Source of the DNA: Thermoplasmata archaeon
GTDB lineage: Archaea > Thermoplasmatota > Thermoplasmata > Lutacidiplasmatales > UBA184
Length of the DNA stretch: 64,000 nucleotides
Assembly: GCA_027306505.1 (NCBI GenBank)
Contig: DAHUZP010000022.1
Coordinates: 1 to 64,000 of the forward strand
Reading direction: 5' to 3'
Of this stretch, positions 16,548-28,141 are shown piece by piece. How positions within the stretch are numbered: position 1 is the stretch's first letter; every line of letters begins with the position of its first letter. The notes beneath the pieces are model-generated. The model did not search any database. It was not told the DNA's origin and was given only the letters and a program-made list of their open reading frames with translations. The position numbers were made by a program, and so were the translations under genes.

Positions 16548-17301
16548 AGCTCACCCGGACCCCCCCGGTCGGCAGGGGCGTCGGGGGGGCGAGCACGACC
16601 GGACCCACTTCGATCGTGTCCCGCACGTGGGTGCCCCCGCAGGGAGCGAGGTCCGCCTCCCCGATGGAGACCAGACGCACGCGCTCCACCCCTGGAGGCA
16701 GCTTGCCGGCCCCGGAGCGGTTGGGGATCCGTTCGAACTCCTCGCGGGAGACGAAGGAGAGGTGCACCGGGACCTGTCGGGTGAAGAAGCCCTCGTTGGC
16801 CTCCCGACCGAGGGCCCTCCAGGCCTCCGGGTCCGGGAAGGGGCGCTCCAGGTCCAAGTGCCCTCCGCGGGCGTTCACCTGGGACCTGTCGGTCCTGAGC
16901 TGGAAGGTCCGGAAGGCGAGGGCGGAGAGCAGGTGCTGGCCCGTGTGCGCCCGCATGTGGGCGTGCCGACGTGTCCAGTCGATCTCCCCGACGACGGTCA
17001 TGCCCCGTTGCAGGGAGGCCGCGGAGGAGGATCCCTTCCGAGCGAGACGGTGGAGCGTGGCTCCGGCCTGGTGCCCCACGTCCACCACCTCCACCTTCGA
17101 TCCGTCGGGCAGGTGCAGGACCCCCTGGTCGCACGGCTGTCCTCCGCCGGTGGGGTAGAAGAGCGACCCGGAGAGCACGACCCCTCCTGGAGGGAGGGCG
17201 ACCACGCGGGATTCGAAGCGCGCCTCGTAGCCGGCTTCGAGGTCGGTCAGGTACCGGGGCTCCTCGGGGCTCCGCGTCATGGCTCCGTGGGCCTCGCTCA
17301 C
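16477..17301 (-). CDS. alaX: AlaX-type alanyl-tRNA editing protein
   Basis: A stand-alone trans-editing hydrolase that removes serine or glycine from mischarged tRNA-Ala. It has the first-domain signature FYPTGGGQPCDQG. The zinc-site motifs are HMRAHTGQHLL (HxxxH) and CGGTHVRDT (CxxxH), all intact. The 274-residue length fits the AlaX-M class. Two starts are possible, at 17301 and Met8 (17280). The C-terminal ~25 residues are Pro/Ser-rich and overlap the acetyltransferase gene. Confidence 0.92.
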   Translation of the reverse strand: MSEAHGAMTRSPEEPRYLTDLEAGYEARFESRVVALPPGGVVLSGSLFYPTGGGQPCDQGVLHLPDGSKVEVVDVGHQAGATLHRLARKGSSSAASLQRGMTVVGEIDWTRRHAHMRAHTGQHLLSALAFRTFQLRTDRSQVNARGGHLDLERPFPDPEAWRALGREANEGFFTRQVPVHLSFVSREEFERIPNRSGAGKLPPGVERVRLVSIGEADLAPCGGTHVRDTIEVGPVVLAPPTPLPTGGVRVSFTLGAMPPVAPRDRSSTPSTPPG

Positions 17302-17463
17302 GGGCAGCTCGAGCCGCCGGGGCTTGAAAATCCTCGCCTACCGTGGGGAGGGGTCCTGGGTGCCCTCTGGACGAGGCGGGAGGGGGTCGTCGCCCGTCGA
17401 GCGGCCGGATGGGCCGCCCCGTCGCGGTTTCCGGTGGAGTTCTTCGAGATTGAGAAGGGCAAG

Positions 17464-17470
17464 CTAAATA
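17464..17470 (+). promoter_or_regulatory. TATA box of the OFOR operon
   Basis: CTAAATA lies 60-66 bases before the ATG at 17530, predicting a start site near 17494. It supports that ATG rather than the much longer open frame running back through AlaX. Confidence 0.45.
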
Positions 17471-17529
17471 CGGGGGTCGGGCTCACAATCGCTCCGAGGA
17501 CGGGCCATCAGGCCCGACCCAGGCAAGCC

Positions 17530-19329
17530 ATGGGCAGCACCCCCGCAGAACAGGTCCATCCTCCGCTTTCCACCGAGAGGGTCGGACCCCCGGTCCGACC
17601 TCGCGAACCGCTCAACGACATTTCCCTCATGATCGGCGGTCAAGGGGGCGACGGCACGCTCACCATCTCCGACCTGCTCGGCCGATACTTCCACGCCCGA
17701 GGGCTCTACATCTACACCGCTCGCGCCGTCCTCTCCCGCATCCGGGGAGGGCACGCGGACGCCTCGACCCGGGCCCACGTCGACCCGGTCTGGTCACAGA
17801 AGGCGAGCCAGGACGTCCTGGTGGCCTTCGATGAGGACGCGGTCAAGGTGGGGCTCAAAGAGCTCGCTCCCGGCGGCTTCGTCCTCGCCGACCAGGGCTC
17901 GGTCAAGAGCGAGGGCCCCAACATCTACCATCTCCCGCTCTCCATCACCGCCGCGAGCAAGGCGGGCAACGGGCTCTACAAGAACGTGGTCTCCTTCGGC
18001 TCCCTCTCCGTCATGCTGGGGTTCGACCCCGTCGTGGCCCGGGGCGTCGTCGAGAAGCGCTTCGGCCGCCGGGGCGGGGAAGCGCTGGAGGCGAACCTCA
18101 AGGCCTTCGACCTGGGACGCGAGATCGTCCGCGAGGCGGGTCTCAAGACCCCGATCTTCACCGTCGCCCAGGGGAACGCGAAGGACCAGATCCTCATCTC
18201 AGGGAACCAGGCCTGCGCGCTCGGCTTCGTCGTGGCCGGTGGCCGCTTCTTCGCGGGCTACCCGATCACGCCCGCGACCCCCATCATGGAGAACCTGGAG
18301 AAGTTCCTCCCGCAGTTCGATGGCATCGTGCGCCAGGCCGAGGACGAGCTCGCCGCGATCAACATGGCGATCGGTGCCGCCTACGCCGGGGCCCGGACCA
18401 TGACCGCCACGAGCGGCCCCGGGCTCTCGCTCATGACCGAGGGGATGGGCCACGCGGGAACGGCCGAGGTCCCCCTGGTGATCGTCGATTGCCAACGGGC
18501 AGGGCCGTCCACCGGGGAGCCCACGCGCCACGAGCAGAGCGACCTGCTCTTCGTGGTCTTCGCTTCCCACGGCGAGTTCCCCCGCTTCGTCCTCTCCCCG
18601 GGGTACGCCTCCGACGTGTTCGACCTCACCGTGGAGGCGACGAACCTCGCGGAGAAGTGGCAGCTCCCGGTGTTCATCATGCTGGACAACGACGAGAGCG
18701 AGAACACCCAGAGCACGGCCCCCTTCGACCTCTCGAAGGTGCGCGTGGACCGCGGCCGCCTCACCTCCAACGAGGAGCTCGCGAAGATGGAGGTCTACAA
18801 GCGCTACGAGTTCACCCAGGACGGGATCTCCCGAAGGAGCGTCCCCGGGATGAAGGGCGGCGTGAGCCAGACCACCGGCAACGAGCACGACGAGTGGGGG
18901 CACGTCTCGGTCAACCCGGAGAACCGCCGCAAGATGATGGCCAAGCGGATGAACCGCCTGGAGCTCGCGAAGAAGGACCTCCCGGCCCCCCACCTCTGGG
19001 GGGACGAGAAGGCCCGTGTCGGGCTCATCGGCTACGGCAGCACCTACGGACCCATCCGGGAGGCGCAGCGCGTCCTCAAGGAGAAGGGCGTCCCCACGCG
19101 CTTCTTCCAGGCCCGCACCCTCTGGCCGGTCCCCAGGGAGGCCCTGACGACCTTCCTCGAGAGCGTCGACGTGGCCTACGTGGTGGAGAACAACTACACC
19201 GGGCAGTTCGGCCGCCTCATCCGCCAGGAGCTGCCCGAGCTCGCCCCGAAGCTCCGGCCGGTCGTCAAGTTCGACGGGCTCGCCTTCCGGGCCCCGGACA
19301 TCGTCCACGCGGTGCGAGGTGAGCCATGA
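17530..19329 (+). CDS. 2-oxoacid:ferredoxin oxidoreductase, fused gamma-alpha subunit
   Basis: A 599-residue subunit of the enzyme that oxidatively decarboxylates 2-oxoacids to acyl-CoA with ferredoxin as acceptor. Residues ~30-200 are the gamma domain (IGGQGGDGTLT, then SRIRGGHADAS). Residues ~215-599 are the alpha domain, with YPITPATPI, the signature that positions substrate and TPP, and TSGPGLSLMTEG. The gamma-alpha fusion is known from Sulfolobus and other archaeal and bacterial 2-oxoacid or 2-oxoglutarate enzymes. The stop overlaps the beta-subunit start by four bases. The substrate (pyruvate, 2-oxoglutarate or branched) cannot be fixed from sequence alone. Confidence 0.94.
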   Translation: MGSTPAEQVHPPLSTERVGPPVRPREPLNDISLMIGGQGGDGTLTISDLLGRYFHARGLYIYTARAVLSRIRGGHADASTRAHVDPVWSQKASQDVLVAFDEDAVKVGLKELAPGGFVLADQGSVKSEGPNIYHLPLSITAASKAGNGLYKNVVSFGSLSVMLGFDPVVARGVVEKRFGRRGGEALEANLKAFDLGREIVREAGLKTPIFTVAQGNAKDQILISGNQACALGFVVAGGRFFAGYPITPATPIMENLEKFLPQFDGIVRQAEDELAAINMAIGAAYAGARTMTATSGPGLSLMTEGMGHAGTAEVPLVIVDCQRAGPSTGEPTRHEQSDLLFVVFASHGEFPRFVLSPGYASDVFDLTVEATNLAEKWQLPVFIMLDNDESENTQSTAPFDLSKVRVDRGRLTSNEELAKMEVYKRYEFTQDGISRRSVPGMKGGVSQTTGNEHDEWGHVSVNPENRRKMMAKRMNRLELAKKDLPAPHLWGDEKARVGLIGYGSTYGPIREAQRVLKEKGVPTRFFQARTLWPVPREALTTFLESVDVAYVVENNYTGQFGRLIRQELPELAPKLRPVVKFDGLAFRAPDIVHAVRGEP

Positions 19330-20198
19330 CCGAGGTCGTGAAGCCCATCCCCTCCACCTGGTGCCCCGGGTGCGGCGACTTCGGGGTCATGGCCGCCCTC
19401 AAGAACTCCTTGAAGGAGCTCAAGGTCCCGACCGAGGAGACCGTCATCGTCGGAGGCATCGGCTGCTCCGGCGGGATCCACAACTTCCTGGACGGCTACG
19501 GCTTCCACTCGCTCCATGGCCGGCTCCTTCCGACCGCGGTCGGCGTGAAGCTCGCGAACCCGAAGCTCACCGTGGTCGCGGTGGGCGGCGACGGCGACGG
19601 GTACGCGATCGGCATGGGCCACTTCATCCACACGCTGAAGAAGAACGTGGACATCACCTACATCGTGATGAACAACGAGACCTACGGTCTCACCAAGGGC
19701 CAGCCCTCCCCCACGGCGAAGGTCGGCTTCCACGGCAACATCGAGAGCCCCTTCGACTCGGTCCTGACCGCGCTCTCCATCCCCTCCGCGGGGTACATCG
19801 CCCGCGGCTTCTCGGGGGCCCCCCGGGAGGCGGCCCAGTACGTGACGGAGGCTCTGCGGTACAACCGGGAGCGCCGAGGGTTCGCCTTCGTGGAGATCCT
19901 CTCCCCCTGCGTCACCTACAACGACACCTACCAGCTCTGGCGGCAGCAGGTGGAGAACGTGGAGAAGCTCCCCGGCTACGACCGCTCCCAGCGTGCGAAG
20001 GCCTTCGCCTCGGTCCTCGAGGTGAAGGAACGCGGGAAGATCCCTGTCGGCCAGATCTTCCGGGTCGCGGACGACAAGGGGGTCCCTGCGCTGGACAAGA
20101 CGCTCCTGCCCATGATCGAGCGCTCCCCCACCACGGCGGACATCTCGCTCGAGCACAACCTCACCAAGTACCAGAAGCTCGTCTCGTCGTTCTCCTGA
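19326..20198 (+). CDS. 2-oxoacid:ferredoxin oxidoreductase, beta subunit
   Basis: The 290-residue TPP- and iron-sulphur-binding subunit partnering the fused gamma-alpha protein. WCPGCGD (12-18) and GGIGCSG (Cys47) with a later Cys in LSPCVTYN (about 198) give the four cysteines for the single 4Fe-4S cluster. GGDGDGYAIG and NNETYGLTKGQ bind the TPP diphosphate and magnesium. The length is typical of the two-subunit enzymes lacking a separate delta ferredoxin subunit, and none is adjacent. It is translationally coupled to the upstream gene. Confidence 0.95.
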   Translation: MTEVVKPIPSTWCPGCGDFGVMAALKNSLKELKVPTEETVIVGGIGCSGGIHNFLDGYGFHSLHGRLLPTAVGVKLANPKLTVVAVGGDGDGYAIGMGHFIHTLKKNVDITYIVMNNETYGLTKGQPSPTAKVGFHGNIESPFDSVLTALSIPSAGYIARGFSGAPREAAQYVTEALRYNRERRGFAFVEILSPCVTYNDTYQLWRQQVENVEKLPGYDRSQRAKAFASVLEVKERGKIPVGQIFRVADDKGVPALDKTLLPMIERSPTTADISLEHNLTKYQKLVSSFS

Positions 20199-20247
20199 GG
20201 GGAGCCCAACGGGACGGGCGACCCCCTTCCCCCCTGGGGTGGCCGCC

Positions 20248-21690
20248 ATGGTCTGGTTGGGCGTCGACGACACCGACTCCCCTCGCGGGGGGTGCACGAC
20301 CTGGGTGCTCACCGAGGTCATCCGGGAGGTGCAGCGGGAGGACCCCCGCATCCACCTGCTTGGCCCGCCCCGCCTCGTCCGCCTGAACCCGAACATCCCC
20401 TGGAGGACCCGGGGGAACGCGGCCCTCTCAGCTCGGTTCGGCAGGGGGACCGGGCCCCATCTCGTCGCGGGTGACCTGGGAGGTCGACCGCTCCGCTACC
20501 ATCTTCGAGGCGCTCCGCTCTCCCCGGAACAGACCGAGCGGGTGTGGGAGGTCGCGCTCCGGGTCGTGCTCGAGAGCTCCGACCTCGACCAGCCAGGCAC
20601 CGACCCGACCGTCCTCCTCTCCGAGCGGCGGCTCCCGGAGGACCTGTACTGGTCCGCCGTGAGGGAGGTGGTGCCGTGGCAGGCCGTCCGCGAGCGTCTT
20701 CTCGAGCTCCCGGGCGTCCGTGTGGTCGCTTTCGGATCCGGACAGGGGATGGTGGGAGCCGCCGCCGCCCTCGCCTGGCCGGCGCGCCGGGCGACGTGGG
20801 AGGCGATCGCCTACCGAGAGCGGTCGCGTTGGGGGAGCCCCCGCCACGTCGACCCCGCCAGTGTCCGGAGGATGGCCTCGCGCTTCCCTGAGACCTTCCT
20901 CTCCTTCGATGACCGGACCCGTCGTGTGATGATCGCCCCGCACACCCCCTGCCCGATCCTCTACGGGGTCCGCTCCCGCTCGCGCGAGAGGCTCCATTCG
21001 GCGCTGCATGCCGTCCGGACGCCCGACGAGCGGCCGGAGCGATGGGCCCTGTTCCGGACCAACCAGGCCACGGGCGACCACCTCGTCGCTCGTGACCTGG
21101 GAGATCGGGCGGAGGGCACCTCGGGCATCTACGAGGGAGCGGTCGCGGAGGACCCGCGGCCGCTGCCCGGCGGTCACGTGGCGTTCTCCGTCGCCACCGG
21201 GTCCTCGCTCTCGCCGCTCCCCTGCGTCGCCTTCGAGCCCACCAAAGCCCTCCCGGGGGTGGTCCGGGGGCTGCTACGCGGCGACCTGGTGCGCGTCTGG
21301 GGCTCCATGCCGATGACCCATCGGTCCCCCGGTCCCGCAGGGGCGGGAGCAGGGCAGGGGGGCCGGGGGGCTCCACCCCCCGAACGGTCCACCCCGTTGC
21401 TCCAACCGCCCCCGCCCCCCACGCTGCAGTTGGAAGGGGTGGAGGTCCTCCGGGCCCGACCCCTCTGGGAGAAGCGCGGGAACCCCGTGTGTCCGGGGTG
21501 CTCCTCACGGATGGGTTCGATCGGACGCGGGAAGGGCTACCGGTGCGAGCGGTGCGGGCGCCGGGCCCCTCCGGAGTCCGCCCCGGGGCGCTGGGTGTCC
21601 CGCAAGGCACGGGAAGGCACGTTCCTTCCCACCCCGTCCGCGAGACGTCACCTCGCTCCGCTCGAGGGATCGCGGAAGGTGCGCCGCTAG
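20248..21690 (+). CDS. tiaS: tRNA(Ile2) 2-agmatinylcytidine synthetase TiaS
   Basis: Converts C34 of the CAU anticodon of tRNA-Ile2 to agmatidine so it reads AUA, an archaea-only reaction using agmatine and ATP. The N-terminal catalytic part opens VWLGVDDTDSPRGGCT, the family signature. An OB-fold region and a C-terminal zinc ribbon (CPGC...CERC, about 413-435) follow. A Pro/Gly-rich insertion of ~40 residues (about 355-395) interrupts the OB region and is unusual. The ATG at 20248 is preferred over the GTG at 20239 because the family begins directly with the GVDDTDS strand. The gene sits 49 bases after OFOR. Confidence 0.93.
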   Translation: MVWLGVDDTDSPRGGCTTWVLTEVIREVQREDPRIHLLGPPRLVRLNPNIPWRTRGNAALSARFGRGTGPHLVAGDLGGRPLRYHLRGAPLSPEQTERVWEVALRVVLESSDLDQPGTDPTVLLSERRLPEDLYWSAVREVVPWQAVRERLLELPGVRVVAFGSGQGMVGAAAALAWPARRATWEAIAYRERSRWGSPRHVDPASVRRMASRFPETFLSFDDRTRRVMIAPHTPCPILYGVRSRSRERLHSALHAVRTPDERPERWALFRTNQATGDHLVARDLGDRAEGTSGIYEGAVAEDPRPLPGGHVAFSVATGSSLSPLPCVAFEPTKALPGVVRGLLRGDLVRVWGSMPMTHRSPGPAGAGAGQGGRGAPPPERSTPLLQPPPPPTLQLEGVEVLRARPLWEKRGNPVCPGCSSRMGSIGRGKGYRCERCGRRAPPESAPGRWVSRKAREGTFLPTPSARRHLAPLEGSRKVRR

Positions 21691-21710
21691 CTCCGCGTGG
21701 TCCCGCGCGG

Positions 21711-21716
21711 TATATA
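21711..21716 (+). promoter_or_regulatory. TATA box of the zinc-ribbon coiled-coil gene
   Basis: A canonical TATATA in GC-rich surroundings. The expected start site is near 21740, leaving a ~55-base leader before the ATG at 21796. Confidence 0.55.
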
Positions 21717-21795
21717 CGGCCCTCCGTTGTGACGAACGCCGAGCCGCGGGAGGGTAAGCCCTCCGGGCGGCGTCCGACCGAGGAGACGCTCCAAC

Positions 21796-22917
21796 ATGGC
21801 CTCGATGGGGGAACTCAAGTGCCCCGTATGCAAGGCCGCTCTGCCCTCGGACGGGCCCGAGTGCCCCACCTGCGGATTGCCCAAGGAGCTCTGGCCGACC
21901 TCCCCTGAAGCAGGGGGACAGGCCGGGAGCCTCTCCGAGGAGCTCCTCGCGGACCTCATGAAGGGGCTCGCGGACCTGGAGGCCCCGATGCCGGGACCCA
22001 CGCCATCTGCCTCGGCACCCCCGAAAGGGGAGCTCCCTGCGGCCAGCGCCGAACCCGATACGAGGGCCCCGAGCCCCCCGCGCGCCCCCGCGGTACACTC
22101 GGGCATGAAGGAGGTCGAGCCCGTGGTCGTCGGCCCTCAGAAGGACGGCGACGGAATGGCGCTCACCGCGGTCCTCGACGATGTCCAAGGGATGGTCCAG
22201 CTGGGACGGCGCGCCGGTTTCGACCTCGGTGCCTACTCCCCGGAGGTCACCCGGGCCATCGGGCTCATGCGCTCCCAGCAGAGCGAACAGGCCCGCACCT
22301 CTCTGCTCTCCCTCCGAAAGAGGATCTACGACGACCTGGGCCGGCACTTTGCGGGTCGGGTGGAGGAGATCGAGGTGAAGCTCGCTCGCTTCCGCACCTT
22401 CCTTCGGACCGATCAGGCGGACGTCCACCTCAAGACCGCCCGAGAGGCCTTTGCCGCGGGAGACCTCGGGAAGGGCCAGGTCGAGCTCCGCCGCCTGGAG
22501 GGGGAATCGAGCCGGCTGGAGAGCGACCTGGGCACCCTCGGACAGACCCTCGAGCAGGTGGACCTGCTCACCTCCGAAGTGGAGCGGATGGGGGGGGACA
22601 CGACGCAGGCCCTCCTCTACCAGGGAAAGGCCCTGGAGGCCGCCCGCCGGGGGGACCGCGGGAAGGCCGAGGGACTGCTCTCGACCGCCTCCGCCCTGCT
22701 GTTGGACGCGCTCGCCCCCTTGATGGGCCGGGAGCTGGTGCGCCTGACCGAGCGGATCAAGGGACAGCGGTCCCAGGGTCGTGACATCCGAGCCTCGGTG
22801 GCCCTGGTCCGTCTCATCACGGTCGATCTCAAGACCCGCAACTACAGCCGGGCGGTCTCCACGCTCACCCGCCTCAGAGAGGAGATCGCGCAACCCTCCG
22901 GGGCGGCCACTTCTTGA
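21796..22917 (+). CDS. zinc-ribbon and coiled-coil protein, unknown
   Basis: A 373-residue soluble protein. The N-terminus has a zinc ribbon (CPVC at 9-12 and CPTC at 23-26). A Pro/Ala-rich linker follows (about 60-110), then ~250 residues of helical, heptad-like sequence rich in Leu, Arg and Glu (RRLEGESSRLESDLGTL, LLYQGKALEAA). It resembles other archaeal zinc-ribbon/coiled-coil proteins without known function. A scaffold role is a guess. No membrane segment is present. The transposase remnant directly follows its stop. Confidence 0.65.
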   Translation: MASMGELKCPVCKAALPSDGPECPTCGLPKELWPTSPEAGGQAGSLSEELLADLMKGLADLEAPMPGPTPSASAPPKGELPAASAEPDTRAPSPPRAPAVHSGMKEVEPVVVGPQKDGDGMALTAVLDDVQGMVQLGRRAGFDLGAYSPEVTRAIGLMRSQQSEQARTSLLSLRKRIYDDLGRHFAGRVEEIEVKLARFRTFLRTDQADVHLKTAREAFAAGDLGKGQVELRRLEGESSRLESDLGTLGQTLEQVDLLTSEVERMGGDTTQALLYQGKALEAARRGDRGKAEGLLSTASALLLDALAPLMGRELVRLTERIKGQRSQGRDIRASVALVRLITVDLKTRNYSRAVSTLTRLREEIAQPSGAATS

Positions 22918-22955
22918 GCTCCCGGTCGGCGGACCGGTCGGACGTGGAGGTCTCC

Positions 22956-23198
22956 AGGAGGGTGCACGCCTACGCCAAGTTCCGCCCGGAGGAGGCGTCC
23001 CCCGCGTTCAAGCGGTTGGTCTTGCGCCGGAGGGCGGAGCCGCAGGCCCACCGGTTCCGCTACCATCGGCGGCCGGTGATCGAGGGCCTCTTCGGAGCGT
23101 TCAAGGGGAGGCTCCGCGCCCGGGTCCGGGCTCGACGTAGGCACACCCAGCGAACGGAGATTCTGGCTCGGGCAGTGACGGGGAACCTGCTCGGGTCC
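22956..23198 (+). pseudogene. C-terminal remnant of a DDE transposase
   Basis: About 80 residues in one open frame resemble the end of IS4/IS5-superfamily transposases: YAKFRP, then YHRRPVIEGLFGAFKGRL, then RTEILARAVTGNLL. These match the family pattern YxxRxxIExxFgxiKxrl...ExxxrxxxyNl, where the Glu (in VIEG) is the third catalytic residue. The upstream catalytic aspartates and any start are missing. Terminal repeats are not recognisable. It is a decayed insertion at the boundary before the histidine-kinase locus. Confidence 0.6.
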
Positions 23199-23390
23199 TG
23201 CTGGCGGCCCCCATCATGGACGAGGGCCCCAAGCAGGTGGGCCCCCACCTGTCCGAGGACTGCCGAGAGCAGCTCTGGCGGGTGCGCCCCCACGTTTATC
23301 TCCCTCGACCGACCTTCTGGAGAGAGGTCCAGGAGGTACGGGCCCGGTCTTTCTTCACATCCGATGCGCGGGTCATGACGGTTCTGAGGG

Positions 23391-26071
<2,681 letters not shown>

Positions 26072-26075
<4 letters not shown>

Positions 26076-26542
26076 GCGAGATGGAAGAGCGGGCCGGGGG
26101 AACCGCGGGAGCACGGGTGGACCTCACGCCGCAAGCGCCTGGACCCGCGCCGCCGGCCCCTGCCGACGCCCCGTCCTCCGAAGGGTCGGGGAGCGCCCCG
26201 GGCAGCTCCACCGTGAGGGATGGCGAGGGCCCTCCCGGGTCCTCCGAGCCGTTCCGGGTCGAGGTGGACCGCGACCTGGAGGACCTGGTGCCGCAGTACC
26301 TCCAGAACAAGAGGAAGGACGCCCAGAAGATCCGGGAGGCCCTCGACAAGGGGGAGTTCGACACGGTCCGGGTGCTCGGCCACTCCATGGCCGGGAGCGG
26401 TGGAGGCTACGGGTTCCCGGGGATCACCCGGATCGGCCGGAACATCGAGCGCTACGCGCTCGCGAAGGACGCGGACGCGGTGCGCGGCTCGGTGCACGAG
26501 CTCGAGATCTACCTCTCCCGGGTCGTGGTCGAATACGTCTGA
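26072..26542 (+). CDS. Hpt histidine phosphotransfer protein
   Basis: A 156-residue relay protein coupled by ATGA overlap to the hybrid kinase. The N-terminal ~65 residues are a Pro/Gly/Ser-rich tether. The rest is a four-helix Hpt domain with phospho-accepting His104 in LGHSMAGSGGGYGF, followed by ITRIGRNIE, the usual second helix. It would take phosphate from Asp819 of the kinase and pass it to a free receiver. The divergently oriented response regulator at 27226-27960 is the obvious candidate. Its last 34 bases overlap the convergent hypothetical gene. Confidence 0.9.
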
Positions 26543-27210
26543 GGACGGCCGCGCGACCCGGAGTGCGCGGGAGCGCTGGAGCCCCGGAGGGCCGCGACGT
26601 GGTGGGCGGTCCGCCGGTCGGTCGACCAGGGCTTCGGATCGGGGGCGGTGAGGTCGCGGTCCAGCTGACCCTTGAGCTCCACGAGACCGCGACGGGTGGT
26701 GCGCTCCACCCGCGATCGTAGCTCCTCCTCCAGCCGGCGACGGGCGGCGCTGGACTGACGCCGCTCGGGGTAGACCTCGAAGCGGAAGGAGACCCCGGTG
26801 CCGTTCCAGTCCGGCCGACCGCGGATCTCGAACCGGACCCGTCCGAACCTCCGGCGGTACCGGTGCTTCGGGTCCTCCACGTCCTCGCCGGTCTCGTGAA
26901 GCACGCCGCTCAGGAGGAGGCGGCAGGGCTCCTCCGCGAGCAGCGTCCCGGAGAGGAGCAGGGCCCGGTCGTCGAGGCGCACCCGGCCCTCGATGGTCAC
27001 CCGGTCCCCCATCACGAAGACCCGGTCGTACCCCTGGGGCGAGAGCGGGAAGCCCAGGGTGTCCGCCTGGAAGAGGGAGCGCGCGAAGAGGTGGTCCCGG
27101 ACCAGGTCCACCGTCGCGCGGACGTGCACCTCGCCGGAGAGCACGATCCCGTTCGGATCGTCCCCCGTAGGGGGCTCCGGCGACCATCGCTCGTACACGG
27201 GCCCCCTCAC
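26509..27210 (-). CDS. hypothetical protein, possible SRPBCC-like fold
   Basis: A 233-residue protein of unknown function. It has alternating beta-rich segments (VLSGEVHVRATVDLV, RVTIEGRVRLDD, RFGRVRFEIRG, VSFRFEVYPERR) ending in a long amphipathic helix (AARRRLEEELRSRVERTT). This strand pattern with a C-terminal helix is reminiscent of START/SRPBCC proteins, but I cannot confirm it. The last ~35 residues are low-complexity. It lies 15 bases after the response regulator in the same direction, so it is probably co-transcribed and may be an output or target of it. Confidence 0.5.
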   Translation of the reverse strand: MRGPVYERWSPEPPTGDDPNGIVLSGEVHVRATVDLVRDHLFARSLFQADTLGFPLSPQGYDRVFVMGDRVTIEGRVRLDDRALLLSGTLLAEEPCRLLLSGVLHETGEDVEDPKHRYRRRFGRVRFEIRGRPDWNGTGVSFRFEVYPERRQSSAARRRLEEELRSRVERTTRRGLVELKGQLDRDLTAPDPKPWSTDRRTAHHVAALRGSSAPAHSGSRGRPQTYSTTTRER

Positions 27211-27225
27211 CTCCGGAGGAAGGGG

Positions 27226-27960
27226 TTACGACGTCACGGGCGCGCTACCCAGGGGCCGGAGCGTCACGGTCACGTGGAAGCGCCCTTCAAAGACGTGGAC
27301 ATCGCCTATCTGGGCGGTCTTCGACCGGAGCACCTCGAAGGTGAAGCGGTTGAAGTCCACCGAGGACTCGAAGGCGAGGGTCACTCCGAGCTTGACCACC
27401 TCGCGCGGGGCGCTCGCGACACGCTTCTCGAACTCCCGCACCACCTCGAGCGCTTCCTCGACGCGGGAGACGTTGATGACCACGCCCTGGACCCGTTCCT
27501 GCCGGCGCAGCAGGGCCTCGTGGAGGCGCCGGTTGACCTCCTGCGGGTCGAACGGCTTCTCGATGTAGCCGTGTACCTGGGCCAGGTTGACCGCCCGCAG
27601 CACCGCGCCCACGTTGGTGTGGGCGGTGATGAGCATGCGGACCGTCTCGGGATAGCGCTCCTTGACCTCCATCAGGAACGCGATGCCGTTCTCGTTGGGC
27701 ATGATCTGGTCGGAGAGGACCACGTCGATGGGCTGCTTCGCGAGCTGGTCCATCGCGGTCCTGGCGTCCGGGGCGAGCACCACGTCGGAGTCGAACTCCT
27801 TCGCCTTCGACAAGGTGAGCCGCAGCAGCGCCAGGATGTCGGGATCGTCTTCCACGACGAGGATCCGGTAGCGGCGCTTGTCGAGCGAGGCGGGACCGTC
27901 CCCCTTGAACGGGGCCTTTCCCGGTGGGGGGGAGGCCCCTCGACCCCGGTCCGCCCGCAT
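27226..27960 (-). CDS. response regulator with novel C-terminal domain
   Basis: A 244-residue protein. Residues ~32-150 are an intact receiver: acidic VEDD (36-39), phospho-acceptor Asp84 in LSDQIMP, Thr in ITAHT and Lys135 in IEKPFDP. The HGYIEKPFDPQE ending resembles RpfG-type receivers. After a helical linker (about 150-190), the C-terminal ~55 residues (KLGVTLAFESSVDFNRFTF, VHVFEGRFHVTVTLR) are beta-rich and unrecognised. There is no DNA-binding or enzymatic domain. It lies next to the hybrid kinase and Hpt, which likely feed it. Confidence 0.85.
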   Translation of the reverse strand: MRADRGRGASPPPGKAPFKGDGPASLDKRRYRILVVEDDPDILALLRLTLSKAKEFDSDVVLAPDARTAMDQLAKQPIDVVLSDQIMPNENGIAFLMEVKERYPETVRMLITAHTNVGAVLRAVNLAQVHGYIEKPFDPQEVNRRLHEALLRRQERVQGVVINVSRVEEALEVVREFEKRVASAPREVVKLGVTLAFESSVDFNRFTFEVLRSKTAQIGDVHVFEGRFHVTVTLRPLGSAPVTS

Positions 27961-28141
27961 CGTCCACGACCCGGCGGAGCCGATCGCCCTGCCGCGCCGC
28001 TCCTACCGACCGGGGAGGATATCTTGCTTTGCTCGGACAGATCGGGGCGGGTCGGGCGCGGGAGGTGGGGTCCCGTGCTGGGAAGGGGCCGTTCCGACGA
28101 CCAAGGGAGGGGGGTCCCCTTTCCGATGGGACGGGTCCCCC

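Noticed and set aside
16462-17529. N-terminal extension of the OFOR alpha subunit to 955 residues
   Set aside because: The extra 350 codons are antisense to AlaX and low-complexity. The TATA box and family length support the ATG at 17530.
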